64,000 nt of DNA from contig JAGVRJ010000001.1 in NCBI GenBank assembly GCA_019059635.1, positions 1,240,001 to 1,304,000 on the forward strand. The letters are read 5' to 3'. This DNA comes from Proales similis (Eukaryota; Rotifera; Eurotatoria; Ploima; Proalidae). Every line of letters begins with the position of its first letter. The first letter of the stretch is position 1. The translations under genes and the position numbers were made by a program. Under the pieces are notes generated by a model, which made no database searches, was not told where the DNA came from, and saw nothing but the letters and a program-made list of their open reading frames with translations. Of this stretch, positions 44,266 to 54,281 are shown piece by piece.

Positions 44266-46352
44266 ATGAGCGACTCGGAGAGTCTTGAATTTGAAAGCGC
44301 CGACGAGGGCGAGCAGGTCGATGACATTCACTCGTCTGAACTGGATTTGAGCAGCGACGAAGAAGAGAAGCCGCCTGGCAAGTCGAACAATGAGCCAAGC
44401 GAGCCGATCAGAGATTCGGCTGATGTCAACCAACAGCCGTCGACAAGCACTACGCAGCATGAACAAGTTGCTTCGTTGAATACAAGCAAACAGGAAACTG
44501 ACGAGGTAGCAGCCAGTTTGACAGAAGCCGATAGTCAGGATCTGACAGATATCACTGAGCTGTCAGTCAGCCAGCGTAGCCAGTACTCGCCCTCGATGGA
44601 GTCGAATGTATTGAGGGCTCAAGAAATCGAAGCAACAGGCGCTCTAGATAATGAAATCGAGCAAAGAGAATTCGAGGACGACGAGCAAACAGAAGAAAAA
44701 GAGGATACGTCGAGACAGAGACAAGAGCCCAATGAGTCCGAGACAAATCAATCCAAAGGTGGCTGGGATACGGGCGATTGGGACGACGTCGATTGGGAAG
44801 CGCCTCCTGCAACTCAGAGCAGCTCGATCGAGCCAGTCAGAGAGGAGCCAAATAGGGAAAGGACGAATGTTGAAGAGAAGCCGGACCTGGCAGAGAGAGC
44901 CACCAAGGGTTCGACTGGTCCGGCCTGGAATTGGGGCGCATTCGGCTCTAGTCTTCTTTCTTCGGCCGCAGCCATCAAATCCCAGCTTAACGAAGGTCTC
45001 AATACAGTCATGGAGTCAGTCGAAGCATCGATCGGTGCCCCAGACCCCGCCGAACTTGCCAACTTGACTGCTAGAGCGAGAGAGCAGCAGCTTGAACAGA
45101 TGCGGTCTGAAGCCGAGCAGAAATCTCTCGACGAGTCAGAACCAGTGGAAGAGAATGCCACCGCAAACGATTGGTTCTCATTCTCGAAATTCAACAAACT
45201 AGCCACCTCGGTAAGTGAAGCGAATGCGAATATATATTGATTAAATGAATAAATGAAAATTCAAAAAGGGCCTCGACATTCTGGAAACAGTCGGCAAAAA
45301 GACATTCGACGCATTGAGCGAACGCGATCTGAATTTAAGGCAAACTCGTCACTTTCTGAGCCAAGTGCCCATCAGCAATCGGCCAAATCTGTCTCAGGTC
45401 AGTCTTCAACACATCGATCGCAATCGATTTGAACGTCAAATTGTCGGTATAAACCAGCTGCTGCGAGAGGCACAAGAACGCGAACAAAACGAAACGAGCC
45501 AGCCTGGACAAGCGGACAGTTCTCCACAAAGGCAAAATTTCAGCGGCCAGTTCGAAAAGCTCAACGGCCTCAAGGATTTGGAGACGCTCGAAATGGTTTC
45601 GAGTAAGAGCTCGATTAGCCTTGAGGTCAACTCGGTCCGTCGACCCTCACACGAGCTCAGGCAGCAGATATTACGAATTCAAAAGTATTTCGTGACCGAA
45701 AATCTCGAGTCAGACGACATAGACGCCGAGTTCGAGCAGGACCCGGTTCTTCTGAAGCTCTACGAAGAGCAGAAACACACGGCTCGATTTGACGTCGCTC
45801 TGTTGGCAAATATTTCGTCGCATGTGATTGCCAGTCTCAACTTGGATACGAGAAATTTGCTGGAAATTGAGTCAATTGACCTTGAGAGCATTGAGGACCT
45901 CAAATCGACGGTAGGCATTCAGCAGTTTTACTTTGGCGAATTGATACGTTTGATACGAATTGGTTTTAACAGCTCCTGCAGGCGGTAAAACTGTTTGCTC
46001 AAGTGGCCGCCAATCTGGTCAGAATCTACAAGAGTGCGGCTGATTGCATTGTCAGCGACCGGCTTCAGAACGATCTGATCGAGGCAGCCGAGGCGCTTTT
46101 AATGTAACACCTTAATCGACCGAAGCACTATGTTTGAATCTAATGCGCACCTATCGAACTCAGATTGACCAAGTCACATGTGAATGCGATGAACTTGATT
46201 TCTGAGGAGCTGACCGCCCACTGCCAGGTAACTAGCGCTCACTCCTGCGTCCCGGAGCTTTCTAACAGCCAAACAAACAGAGTCTGCAAAGAGCTGAAAA
46301 CACGAAGCAAATAATTGCGGACATATTCCTCGAGGTAATCACCGTGATCTAA
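44266..46352 (+). CDS. FAM114A2: FAM114A (NOXP20-like) family protein
   Basis: Exons by eye: 44266-45210, 45269-45910, 45982-46103, 46164-46227, 46281-46352; 1845 nt, 614 residues, frame intact. An acidic N-terminus leads to the Trp-rich signature GGWDTGDWDDVDWE, then WNWGAFGSSLLSSAAAIKSQ and VMESVEASIGAPDPAELA, then LDILETVGKKTFDALSERDL, as in animal FAM114A1/A2. The C-terminal helical part (AVKLFAQVAANLVRIYKSAA) also fits. Human FAM114A proteins associate with Golgi membranes and Rab2; biochemical function is little known. Start: the first in-frame ATG, in an M-S-D-S-E acidic context. The last exon could end by reading through GTAATC to TAA at 46350, which I adopted, since no further exon is seen. 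The gene converges on the reductase gene 158 bases away. Confidence 0.85.
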
Positions 46353-46509
46353 GAGGCGAGCCGATTGGCCAACTAATTGTGTTTTTAAAAAAAAAGTGCT
46401 CAAACGCGACCTACTACATAAGCGACGCTTTTATTCTCTTCTTTCCAATATTTAAATCGCATGCGTTTAAGTTACAAAACAGATAGAATAAAACCGATTC
46501 GACGGCGCT

Positions 46510-47559
46510 CTAGTCGCGCTTGAAATGATTTAGCTTGAGGAAGCGAGCGTCTACTTTGCACAAGAGCTGAACAAACGCGCCGATCAGGTAGGGCGAGAAG
46601 AGATACTTTAGTGAAGCGGCCAGTCTCTGCCACCGCGGTATGAAGATGTTGCTCTTGTTGCGGAGCACGCCCGACACGATCTGCTGCGCCGCGTACTCGG
46701 CACTGATGAGCAAGCTGTCCGAAAAGGTGTACGAGGTGCCGAAGCCGCTTGCGATGCCGCCTGTGAGAACCACCGGATAGACAGTGGTGCATTTGATTGA
46801 GTATATTCGATTGTACTGCAGCTCCTCGCGCAGTGTGTCCAACAGCTTGGTCTGGGCCATTTTGAACGACGCATAGGTGGTGATCAGCGGCAGGTCGGAT
46901 AAAGCGCTCGAGCTTGATATTGTCACAAAATGCCCCTTGTTGGCCACCACCATCGGGATGAGCAGCGACTGGATGAGTTTAAGCTGCGCTAGATAGCTCA
47001 GGCGGAAATGCTTCTCCACCTCGCTGGTTTCAATGTCCATGATCGACTTGGCCTCGAATGTGGGCGCTGCGGCCATTACACAAATAAACACGCTTCCGAA
47101 CTTTTCGTTCACTTGTTGTGCAGCGTCCTTGAGCTCTTGCTCGTTTGTCAGATCGACCTTGTAGAGATGGGCTGGCCGATGACCGGCCGCGACTATTACC
47201 TCATTGGTCTTTAAATTCTCTTCTTCGTTCACATCCCAGAGGACGAGTATTGCTTTTCTCTTGGCGAACTCAAGCGCCAATTGACGGCCCAAATAGCCAC
47301 CAGAGCCAGTGATGAGCACAATTTGATTTAGAACCGACTTCTCCTGACGGAACACAACGCTGCAAAAGTTCAAGAATATGTTCATCAATATGACCTGCAC
47401 GAGTCGCAGTAAACTGAGCACGTAGGTCGAGATGACAAACAAAAGTGGAAAAGAGCGGCGAAAAGGACCCGGCTGAACGTATGCGCCGATGGTGCATTCC
47501 GATGCTCGCCTCACTCGCGGATCGTTTGAGCGTCTTCTTAAATTTTCAATCGTTTCCAT
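46510..47559 (-). CDS. Short-chain dehydrogenase, SDR16C / HSD17B11-like, with altered active site
   Basis: Intronless, 349 residues, one of the few intronless genes here. A hydrophobic membrane segment lies around residues 37-70, followed by a classical SDR fold. The cofactor motif is TGSGGYLG (84-91), followed by the LVLWDVN segment typical of HSD17B11/13, RDH10 and DHRS3. The catalytic pair Y219-K223 is present (YASFK) and Ser is present (TISSSS, 204-208). The normally conserved NNAG is replaced by VMAAAP (151-156), and the Asn usually found in the NVLAHF-type helix is Ser (RLSYLAQL). The C-terminal FIPRWQRL matches HSD17B11. Family members sit on lipid droplets or ER and oxidise steroids or retinoids. 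Substrate here is unknown, and the altered Asn positions make activity uncertain. Confidence 0.85.
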   Translation of the reverse strand: METIENLRRRSNDPRVRRASECTIGAYVQPGPFRRSFPLLFVISTYVLSLLRLVQVILMNIFLNFCSVVFRQEKSVLNQIVLITGSGGYLGRQLALEFAKRKAILVLWDVNEEENLKTNEVIVAAGHRPAHLYKVDLTNEQELKDAAQQVNEKFGSVFICVMAAAPTFEAKSIMDIETSEVEKHFRLSYLAQLKLIQSLLIPMVVANKGHFVTISSSSALSDLPLITTYASFKMAQTKLLDTLREELQYNRIYSIKCTTVYPVVLTGGIASGFGTSYTFSDSLLISAEYAAQQIVSGVLRNKSNIFIPRWQRLAASLKYLFSPYLIGAFVQLLCKVDARFLKLNHFKRD

Positions 47560-48130
47560 TCTTGCTTCAGTTTTCGTTTAAACTGCTTCATCCGAGCGAC
47601 GACCCTGTGAGTCGAACATTCTTGTTACAATTTATTATGCTAATGCGCACAACTTGGCCCTGCACAGCGTTCACTCAATCTTACAGTAGCGCCTGGGCTT
47701 GGGCATGGGTGCGTGTCTGCCTGGGCGCGGTGTGGTCTGAAGCAAAGTTGAATTTTCATTTCAAAATCTCGCTCCCAATCTCTCTCACATCAGCTCTGAT
47801 TCGAAACGCAGGTCGAGTGGAAATCACAACCATCCTGCTCGATGTGAATCTCATCAGATTGTAAGGAGCGCGGAAAACTATCAAATTCGTGTCAAATGCA
47901 AGTGTTGAGCTTAATTAAGAGAACGAGCGAGAAAAAAATTAGGCAAAAAAAGAGAGAGAAGAGCTAATGGGCCAGATGTCAAGCGGGGGGCTTTAGGACG
48001 AGATAAATTGATTGTTGCTGGTCAGCGATCGACACACTTGACAAGCCACATAAAGCGACAAAGAGCGACGGACAGCAAAAAAATAAATAAAAGGCAACCA
48101 AGCTGATCACCGATTGTTGTGAAATTAGCG
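47560..48130. promoter_or_regulatory. Head-to-head spacer between reductase and LHFPL genes
   Basis: About 570 bases between divergent ATGs; it should contain both promoters. No TATA box or repeated operator-like site is obvious. Inferred from position. Confidence 0.4.
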
Positions 48131-48881
48131 ATGAACAGAGGCGCAGGCAAAAATCGACTGAACGACATCTCAGCGTACAACTACTATGTGTTCTACTTGT
48201 ACAACTCTCGTCTGCTGGCACTCGTCTGGCTGATGCTCAGCTTGGGGCTGCTGATCAGCCTGGTAGTCGTGTTCGGCTCTCATCGCTGGGTGAGCGATGA
48301 TCTAGAGAATAACACTCGCGGTTTTTTCGGCCTCTATCGAATTTGCGAGCGAAATCGCATGTTCAACTTTTACGAATGCAGCGGCAAATGGAGCAACTTT
48401 GCCTCGCTGGACAACATGCCGGCCACTCGCATCGCTTGCCTTCTATTTATTCTCGCCATCCTGTTCTGGACCATTTCCCTGCTCGCCTGTGTCCTAATCG
48501 TCTGCGTCAAGTTCGAGCGAATCGTTCACTTGAGCGCCTGGATTCAACTGTTGGCCGGTAAGTTTCGCAAGTTAAAATCGCAAAAAAACAACTCGATCAG
48601 CTTTGAAACAAACAAAAGCCTTTTGTCTATTGGCATCTCTGCTCACTTTTCCACTCGACTGGAACACGGACAAAGTTCGATCGTTGTGCGGCGCGGACAG
48701 CGACTCCTATCGCTTGGCCGCGTGCAGCATCAGATGGCCGTTCATTTTGGCCATTCTGCTCTATTTCGAGTCGACCTTGTTGGCCGTGTTGGCGTTTCTG
48801 CTCGCCGGCAGACAGGCCAAGTTCCTGCTCGAATACGCGTCGCTTCGCCGCGAGTCAAACGAAGGCTCCGATCGGCACTAG
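48131..48881 (+). CDS. LHFPL family tetraspan membrane protein
   Basis: Two exons, 48131-48557 and 48619-48881, joined by a 61-nt intron, 229 residues, matching the usual family size. Four membrane segments are visible (about residues 28-50, 100-125, 140-160, 185-215). Family hallmarks are FGLYRICERN with ECSGKWSNFASL in the first extracellular loop, and FPLDWNTDKVRSLCG then ACSIRWPFILAI in the second half, matching LHFPL3/4/5-type proteins. Vertebrate LHFPL5 is part of the hair-cell mechanotransduction complex and LHFPL4 helps cluster GABA-A receptors. Which subtype this is cannot be decided by eye. AATAAA follows at 49017. Confidence 0.87.
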
Positions 48882-49016
48882 CCGCTCAAATGCGTCTCGC
48901 TCGCTCTCAGCCTCCCGTGCTCCTTGTTCAATTGGCGATATTTGTATTTGCAGTGTGGCTCTTGCGCTGGCCAGCTGGCCGAAGGAGAAGTTAAATCTTA
49001 CAAGTCAAACGCGCTG

Positions 49017-49022
49017 AATAAA
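49017..49022 (+). terminator. Poly(A) signal of the LHFPL gene
   Basis: AATAAA 136 bases after the LHFPL stop codon; importin alpha starts 240 bases further on the same strand. Confidence 0.6.
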
Positions 49023-49259
49023 AGTTTTCAACAGATGCTTGTGTTTCACTTTTTGTTTGAACATTTAGTCGCTCGGTCACTGCATCCACAATTTTCTGTT
49101 TGTGTGTGCAATCGCGCAATCGATTTCTTGTTGTTTACAGACTCAGCCGTTTGCTTGAGCTTACGAACACACAGTTCATCTACGAACGAATTCAAATCGC
49201 CATCACAACTTTAGACAAGTTCAATTAGAAGCCGGTTGAAATTTTTGAAAATAGTGAAA

Positions 49260-51020
49260 ATGCTCGAGCACGGAAGCCGATTGAAGAGCTTTAAGAATCA
49301 GGGCCGTGACCTTGAAGTAAGTTGACCAAAGGAAAAGTTGTCGACAATTGGCACTAACTGCGGCCAAAAGGACCTTAGACGTAGACGAAACGAGTCGAGC
49401 ATTGAGCTGCGCAAGCAGAAGAAAGAGGACCAAGTGCTCAAGAGACGAAACATCAGCTTGGCCGGCGAAGAGAACGAGGAGGATAAAGCGCCTGCTAATC
49501 AGCCCCAGTCAAGCACCGCTCTGTTGTCGATTAGTGAAATCACACAAATATTGAACTCGTCGCAGGACGGCGACACCATTTTCCCCGCCATTCAGTCGAT
49601 TAGGAAGATGCTGTCGCGCGAGCGCAATCCGCCCATCGATGACGTCATCAGAGCCAATCTCGTTCCTCGGCTCGTCGCGTTCCTCGAACGAGGCGACCAT
49701 CCGATGCTTCAGTTCGAGGCGGCCTGGGCGCTGACCAACATCGCCTCGGGCACCTCGCAGCAGACCAGACATGTTGTGGAGTGCGGATCGGTGCCGCCGT
49801 TTGTCAAGCTACTCTCTTCGCCCAACTCGAACGTCTGCGAGCAAGCAGTCTGGGCGTTGGGCAACATCGCTGGCGACGGCGCTGAGCTTCGCGATCTTGT
49901 CATCAAATCCGGCATTATTCAGCCTCTTCTGTCGCTCATTCGACCAGACACTCCCGGCACGTTCTTGCGAAACATCACCTGGACCCTGTCGAACCTTTGC
50001 CGCAACAAGAATCCGGCGCCTTCAATGCAAGTGATTCAGCAGATCCTGCCCACTCTGTCGCGTCTGCTCTACTCGGACGACAAAGAAGTGCTCACCGACA
50101 CTTGCTGGGCCCTTTCCTACATCACGGACGGAACCAATGATAAAATAGACGCAGTTATCCGAAGCAATGTTGTCACGCGTCTCGTCGAGCTTCTCAACAT
50201 TCACAACAAGAACGAGGTCGGAATCCTCAGTCCGGCTCTGCGCTGCATCGGCAACATCGTGACCGGATCAGACGAGCAGACCCAGAGTGTGATCGACTCG
50301 AACGTGCTGCCAGTGTTCCACTCGCTGCTTTCTCATTCCAAGATTGGCGTGCAAAAAGAGGCCGCCTGGACCCTGTCCAACATCACTGCCGGCACACAGA
50401 CGCAAATTCAGGCGGTCATTCAGGCCGACCTGGTTCCACTGCTTGTTCGCGTCTTGGCTTCAAGCGATCTGAAAGTGCAAAAGGAAACTGCCTGGGCTAT
50501 CACCAATTTCACGTCGGGCGCCAACACCGACCAAGTGCTCTACCTGGTCCAGTGTCAGGTAATCAAGCCAATGTGCGACTTGTTGACCGCCAAGGACGCC
50601 AAGCTTGTTAAAGTTCTGCTCGACGGCCTCTGCAATATTTTGCTTGTAAGTATCAGCTGACCAAGTCGAGCGCACCTGAGTCAATTTCAACCTTGTGCTC
50701 GTTAGACCGCCGAAAAGGTCGGACAGCTCGAACAGGCCCGACTCTACATCGAGGAGATCGACGGACTGACGAAAATCGAGAATCTGCAGAACCACGAGAA
50801 CGAGGACATCTACAAGCTGGCTTTCCACATGATCGAGAAGTTTTTCAGCGACGAGGTAAGCACCGTGCCCAGGGCATTCACGCTCACTGCGTTCAACTTG
50901 TTTGTCAAGAACGGAGACGAAGAGATCCTGCAGCCAGAGGCAACCTCCGAACAGTACAACTTTGCTGCACCGGCAGTGTCCGGCTCGAGTGAAGGCAGTG
51001 CGCCCAAGTTCACATTTTGA
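49260..51020 (+). CDS. KPNA4: Importin subunit alpha (KPNA3/KPNA4 type)
   Basis: Nuclear import adaptor that binds classical NLS cargo through ARM repeats and importin beta through its N-terminal IBB domain. Exons 49260-49316, 49371-50645, 50706-50855, 50910-51020 give 530 residues (human KPNA4 about 521). The N-terminus [12 protein letters not shown] with [16 protein letters not shown] and LKRRNIS is the KPNA3/4-type IBB. Tandem ARM repeats carry the NLS-groove W and N residues ([57 protein letters not shown]). The C-terminus has [12 protein letters not shown] then [10 protein letters not shown]. The third intron (50856-50909) is 54 nt, a multiple of three without stops, so its retention would insert 18 residues in frame. 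Poly(A) signal at about 51237. Confidence 0.93.
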
Positions 51021-51380
51021 TCCAATTTGGCTATTTATTCGCTCGTCACACGCGCACTCGGTGAGGCGACTCCCAATTAATTTAAACAGCAATCTGACTC
51101 CAATTTAATTATGAAAATGTAATGAAAAACTAAATTGTGCTGAGCCGAACCGCACAAAAGAGAACGCTCAAATTCCTTGCTTGTATTTCTCTATTCTATC
51201 GCTCGGTAAATTTTTTTACAGTTTGAAAATCTGATCAATAAAGGGTCCATTCTCTTTGGCACACAGACACCCACGATGAGGTGGCTTTGCTTTGTTTATT
51301 TGTCGAATGATTGCTGAATATCAAATGGCACTCAGAAGTTTTAGAGAAATAAAATGCTCTATTCAGACAGGAGCCGGAGT

Positions 51381-53819
51381 CTAGCGGCTTGTGAGTTGCT
51401 CAATTCGCCGACTCAGCTCGACAATTATTTCATCGTCGTCCGAATAGACGCCTGTGCGCAACAGAGTGTCCCGTTCGTCTTTCAGCCGCTTGATTTGCTC
51501 GCTGTGCAGGTTCATGTCCGAGGAGCTCAACTCGCCCTTCAGTGTCGAGCAGGGCATAGAAGCAGCCTCGTGGCGGGACAAGTCTCTCGAGCTCTCACTT
51601 TTCAATCGTCTACTTAGCAGGCCCTCCTCTTCAGCGGCCAAATAGCGCAGTCTCAAGTGCTCCAGCTCTTGCTTTTCTCTGCTCAGCATCATCTGCGTTA
51701 CTTCTTCTTCGCGCTTTTTCTGCTTGGACAGCTCTTCGAGCGCTGTTCGCCACTGCTCTTTGAAATAGTCGCGTGACTTTTCAACGTCGTCGAGCTTGCG
51801 CGCCAGCTCGCGATTCTCGGTGCCCAGCAGCTGAATTTCGGTCTGAAGCTGCACCTCTGGTCTCGAGTTGTTGGTCTCTTTGAGACGAGCGAGCTCAAAC
51901 TCTTTCTCGGCAAAGCGTCTCTCCCACTCCAGTATCTGCGACTTGTACCTCCTCATTTCGTCCTCAAGGCTGGCTATTCGACTCCTGTTTTCCAAGATTA
52001 GAGGCTCAACTGCACAATCACCGATCCGGAACGAACCTTTCAAGCTGAACTTGATGATCCGCATGCTCCTGCACTCTTTTCGACGCGTTTTTCAACTCCA
52101 GCAGTTTACTCTCGAATTCGCGATGCTGATCGGCCTTGAGTCGAGCGAGCTGCAGTCAAACAAGACGAAACATTTAAACACATCGGACTGAGAAATATGG
52201 AAGCGGCATTCACCTGAGCTTCGTCCAGTGCTAGTTGCTTCTCGCGTCTCTCTACTTCGCTGAGGCCTCGTTTGAGCAGTGTCTCCAGCTCAGCGTACTC
52301 TTTGAGCTGCTTTTGCACCATCAGCTCCCTCTCGACATCGTGTTTCTTAAATGCCTCGGCCAGTTCTTTCATTTTCTGCACTTCGAGCTTTTTGAGCTGC
52401 ACAAAGCGTCGTTTCAGAGAATTGAAGCAATCAAGCGTGACAATGGACATTTACGTTGGCTTCAAACTCCTTTTCTCGCGCCTCTTTCCACAGCTGAAGC
52501 TCGTAGGCAGCCTTGAGCAGCATCTCCTGCGTCTTCTTGCCAACAACATCATCTTTCTCGGCAGCGACGGGCGCAGTATTCTCAATTGAATTGAGAGCTG
52601 CGCCTTTGGCCAGGGCGGCGGCCGGACTTGTTAAATCTGGCTCCAAGTCTTTGTTTGCGAGCTCAACTCGCAATAAAATTGAAGCCTCGTCGCCCTCTTG
52701 GCCTGCGTCCATTCGAGGTGAGGTTCGTTTTATCGGTTTAAGCTTCGAGTCACAATAGAACATTAAGAACATTGAGAAAAGGTTGAGGCGTGATGCCGCC
52801 TACCGGAACTCGTTCTTCGAACGAAATGTCCACGTTGACTGCGTTGGTCCAGTGGGATAAGAGCGAGGTCCAGTCGAATGTGGCAGTGGCCAGTGGCGAT
52901 CCGTTTCTAAGCATTTCAATCTGTCCGGACGGTGGAGATGAGTGAGTCGGATAGAAGAGCGCGTTCGATCGCTCACCTCGATCGGCGAAGAGTGGCTGAA
53001 GAATCGCTTCAAATTTGAACAGGTTGAGCGGAGTCGAAATGAAGAACGCTCGCCATTTATGCGCGACGAGACTATTTCCTTGAACGGCTGAGTCTTAACT
53101 AGATTCTGCAAGAAACTGTACTGGAAGCTGTAGTGGCATTGCTCGTGTGGCAGCTGGCCGCCGAATATCTGGCAAATGCAATCTTCAAACAAATGAGACA
53201 AACGAGCTGAGTTGAACATGAAGCCCACCCGAACTAGATCGATGCCAGAGAGCAGTGAAATGGACAGATTGTAAATTTGGTCGTTCGGATCGGCTTTGTC
53301 GATTTGGAAGTAGCCGCCCTCGTGGTTGAGCCTCACACTTGGAGGCTTTTCGGGTTCTGTCAAGCTGATATTCGACGCGTTGTTCAACAGACGACTGGTG
53401 CTGCTCGTCGTCTCACTCGTTTCGTGTTCAAGGTAGAGGTTGATGTTGAGACATGGCTTCAGCTTGGGATGCTTGGGCTGCAGAAGCGGATACCACTTGG
53501 CCTTTCCGACCGAGTCGCTCACTGAACGCACGTCCAACACTATGTAGCCGATGTTCTCCTTTAGCGACTCGCTCACAGCGTAGCAGATCGCCTTAATGCA
53601 GCTGCGCTGCATTCTGTGCATTTGCAGCGCTTTCTTGTCCAGCTCCCAGGCGAGCTCCTGATTGAGCTCTGGATTCTCGTCGAGGCCCACTGGGTCGGTG
53701 CAGAGCACTTCGCCGTCGAACTTGGCCTCAACGATCAGACTGGCGGCGGCCTGATGCATGAAATTGCGTCCGCTCATGAACGAGGCGACCAGAAGCATCT
53801 TGTCCTTGCTACGGTCCAT
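51381..53819 (-). CDS. CEP120: Centrosomal protein of 120 kDa, short form
   Basis: Centriole elongation and procentriole protein. Exons by eye: 52977-53819, 52804-52920, 52455-52742, 52214-52396, then about 52015-52155 and 51381-51990. The first exon gives an N-terminal C2 domain with the CEP120 signature SLIVEAKFDGEVLCTDPV, ELAWELDKKALQMHRMQR, then ENIGYIVLDVRS. A second C2-like region follows (about residues 160-320). From exon 3 the protein is coiled coil (KAAYELQLWKEAREKEFEAN onwards), ending with LKDERDTLLRTGVYSDDDEI, a strong match to the conserved CEP120 C-terminus. Total is about 720 residues against about 986 in human; the third C2 domain seems to be missing. It converges on importin alpha; the stop codons are 361 bases apart. 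Confidence 0.88.
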
Positions 53820-54281
53820 TCTGACCGTCTATGAGCGTCTAAAAATCGCGTCTGAGAAACGGTTCTAGACCGGACGTTAGAGCAAAGAGTAGAAAGTGAC
53901 CGCCGCTTATGCGCGAATCGGTGCCGTTCATGTACATTTCGTTCGTTATGGTTACCGTGTCCACTGCGCGCGTGCGCCCGACCACACATGACCGGCACTT
54001 TCTTGCTCGAGTTGAAAAGTGGGCCAGCGTCTAGAGAAGCCCTTGCATGTCGCCGATCGCTCTCTTTTCCTCGACAGGCGCAGTTTAGAAGAGAAAGACA
54101 GAGTGCTGCCATAAAACTATCAACCGTCATCTTACACCGTCCGTCCGCACGAGGTGCAAATTATTTGTCTGAACGAGGGAGTAGCCAAAGGTCAAATCGA
54201 AGGACATTCTCCACACACACAGTTTTTTTTTATTATTAACACACTTAAAACGACTAGACTATACGAAGATTGGATGGCTTT
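53820..54281. other. Spacer between CEP120 start and TMX3 stop (same strand)
   Basis: About 460 bases that hold the CEP120 promoter region and the TMX3 3' UTR. A T-run near 54225 precedes TTATTATTAAC. No coding evidence beyond short chance frames. Confidence 0.4.
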
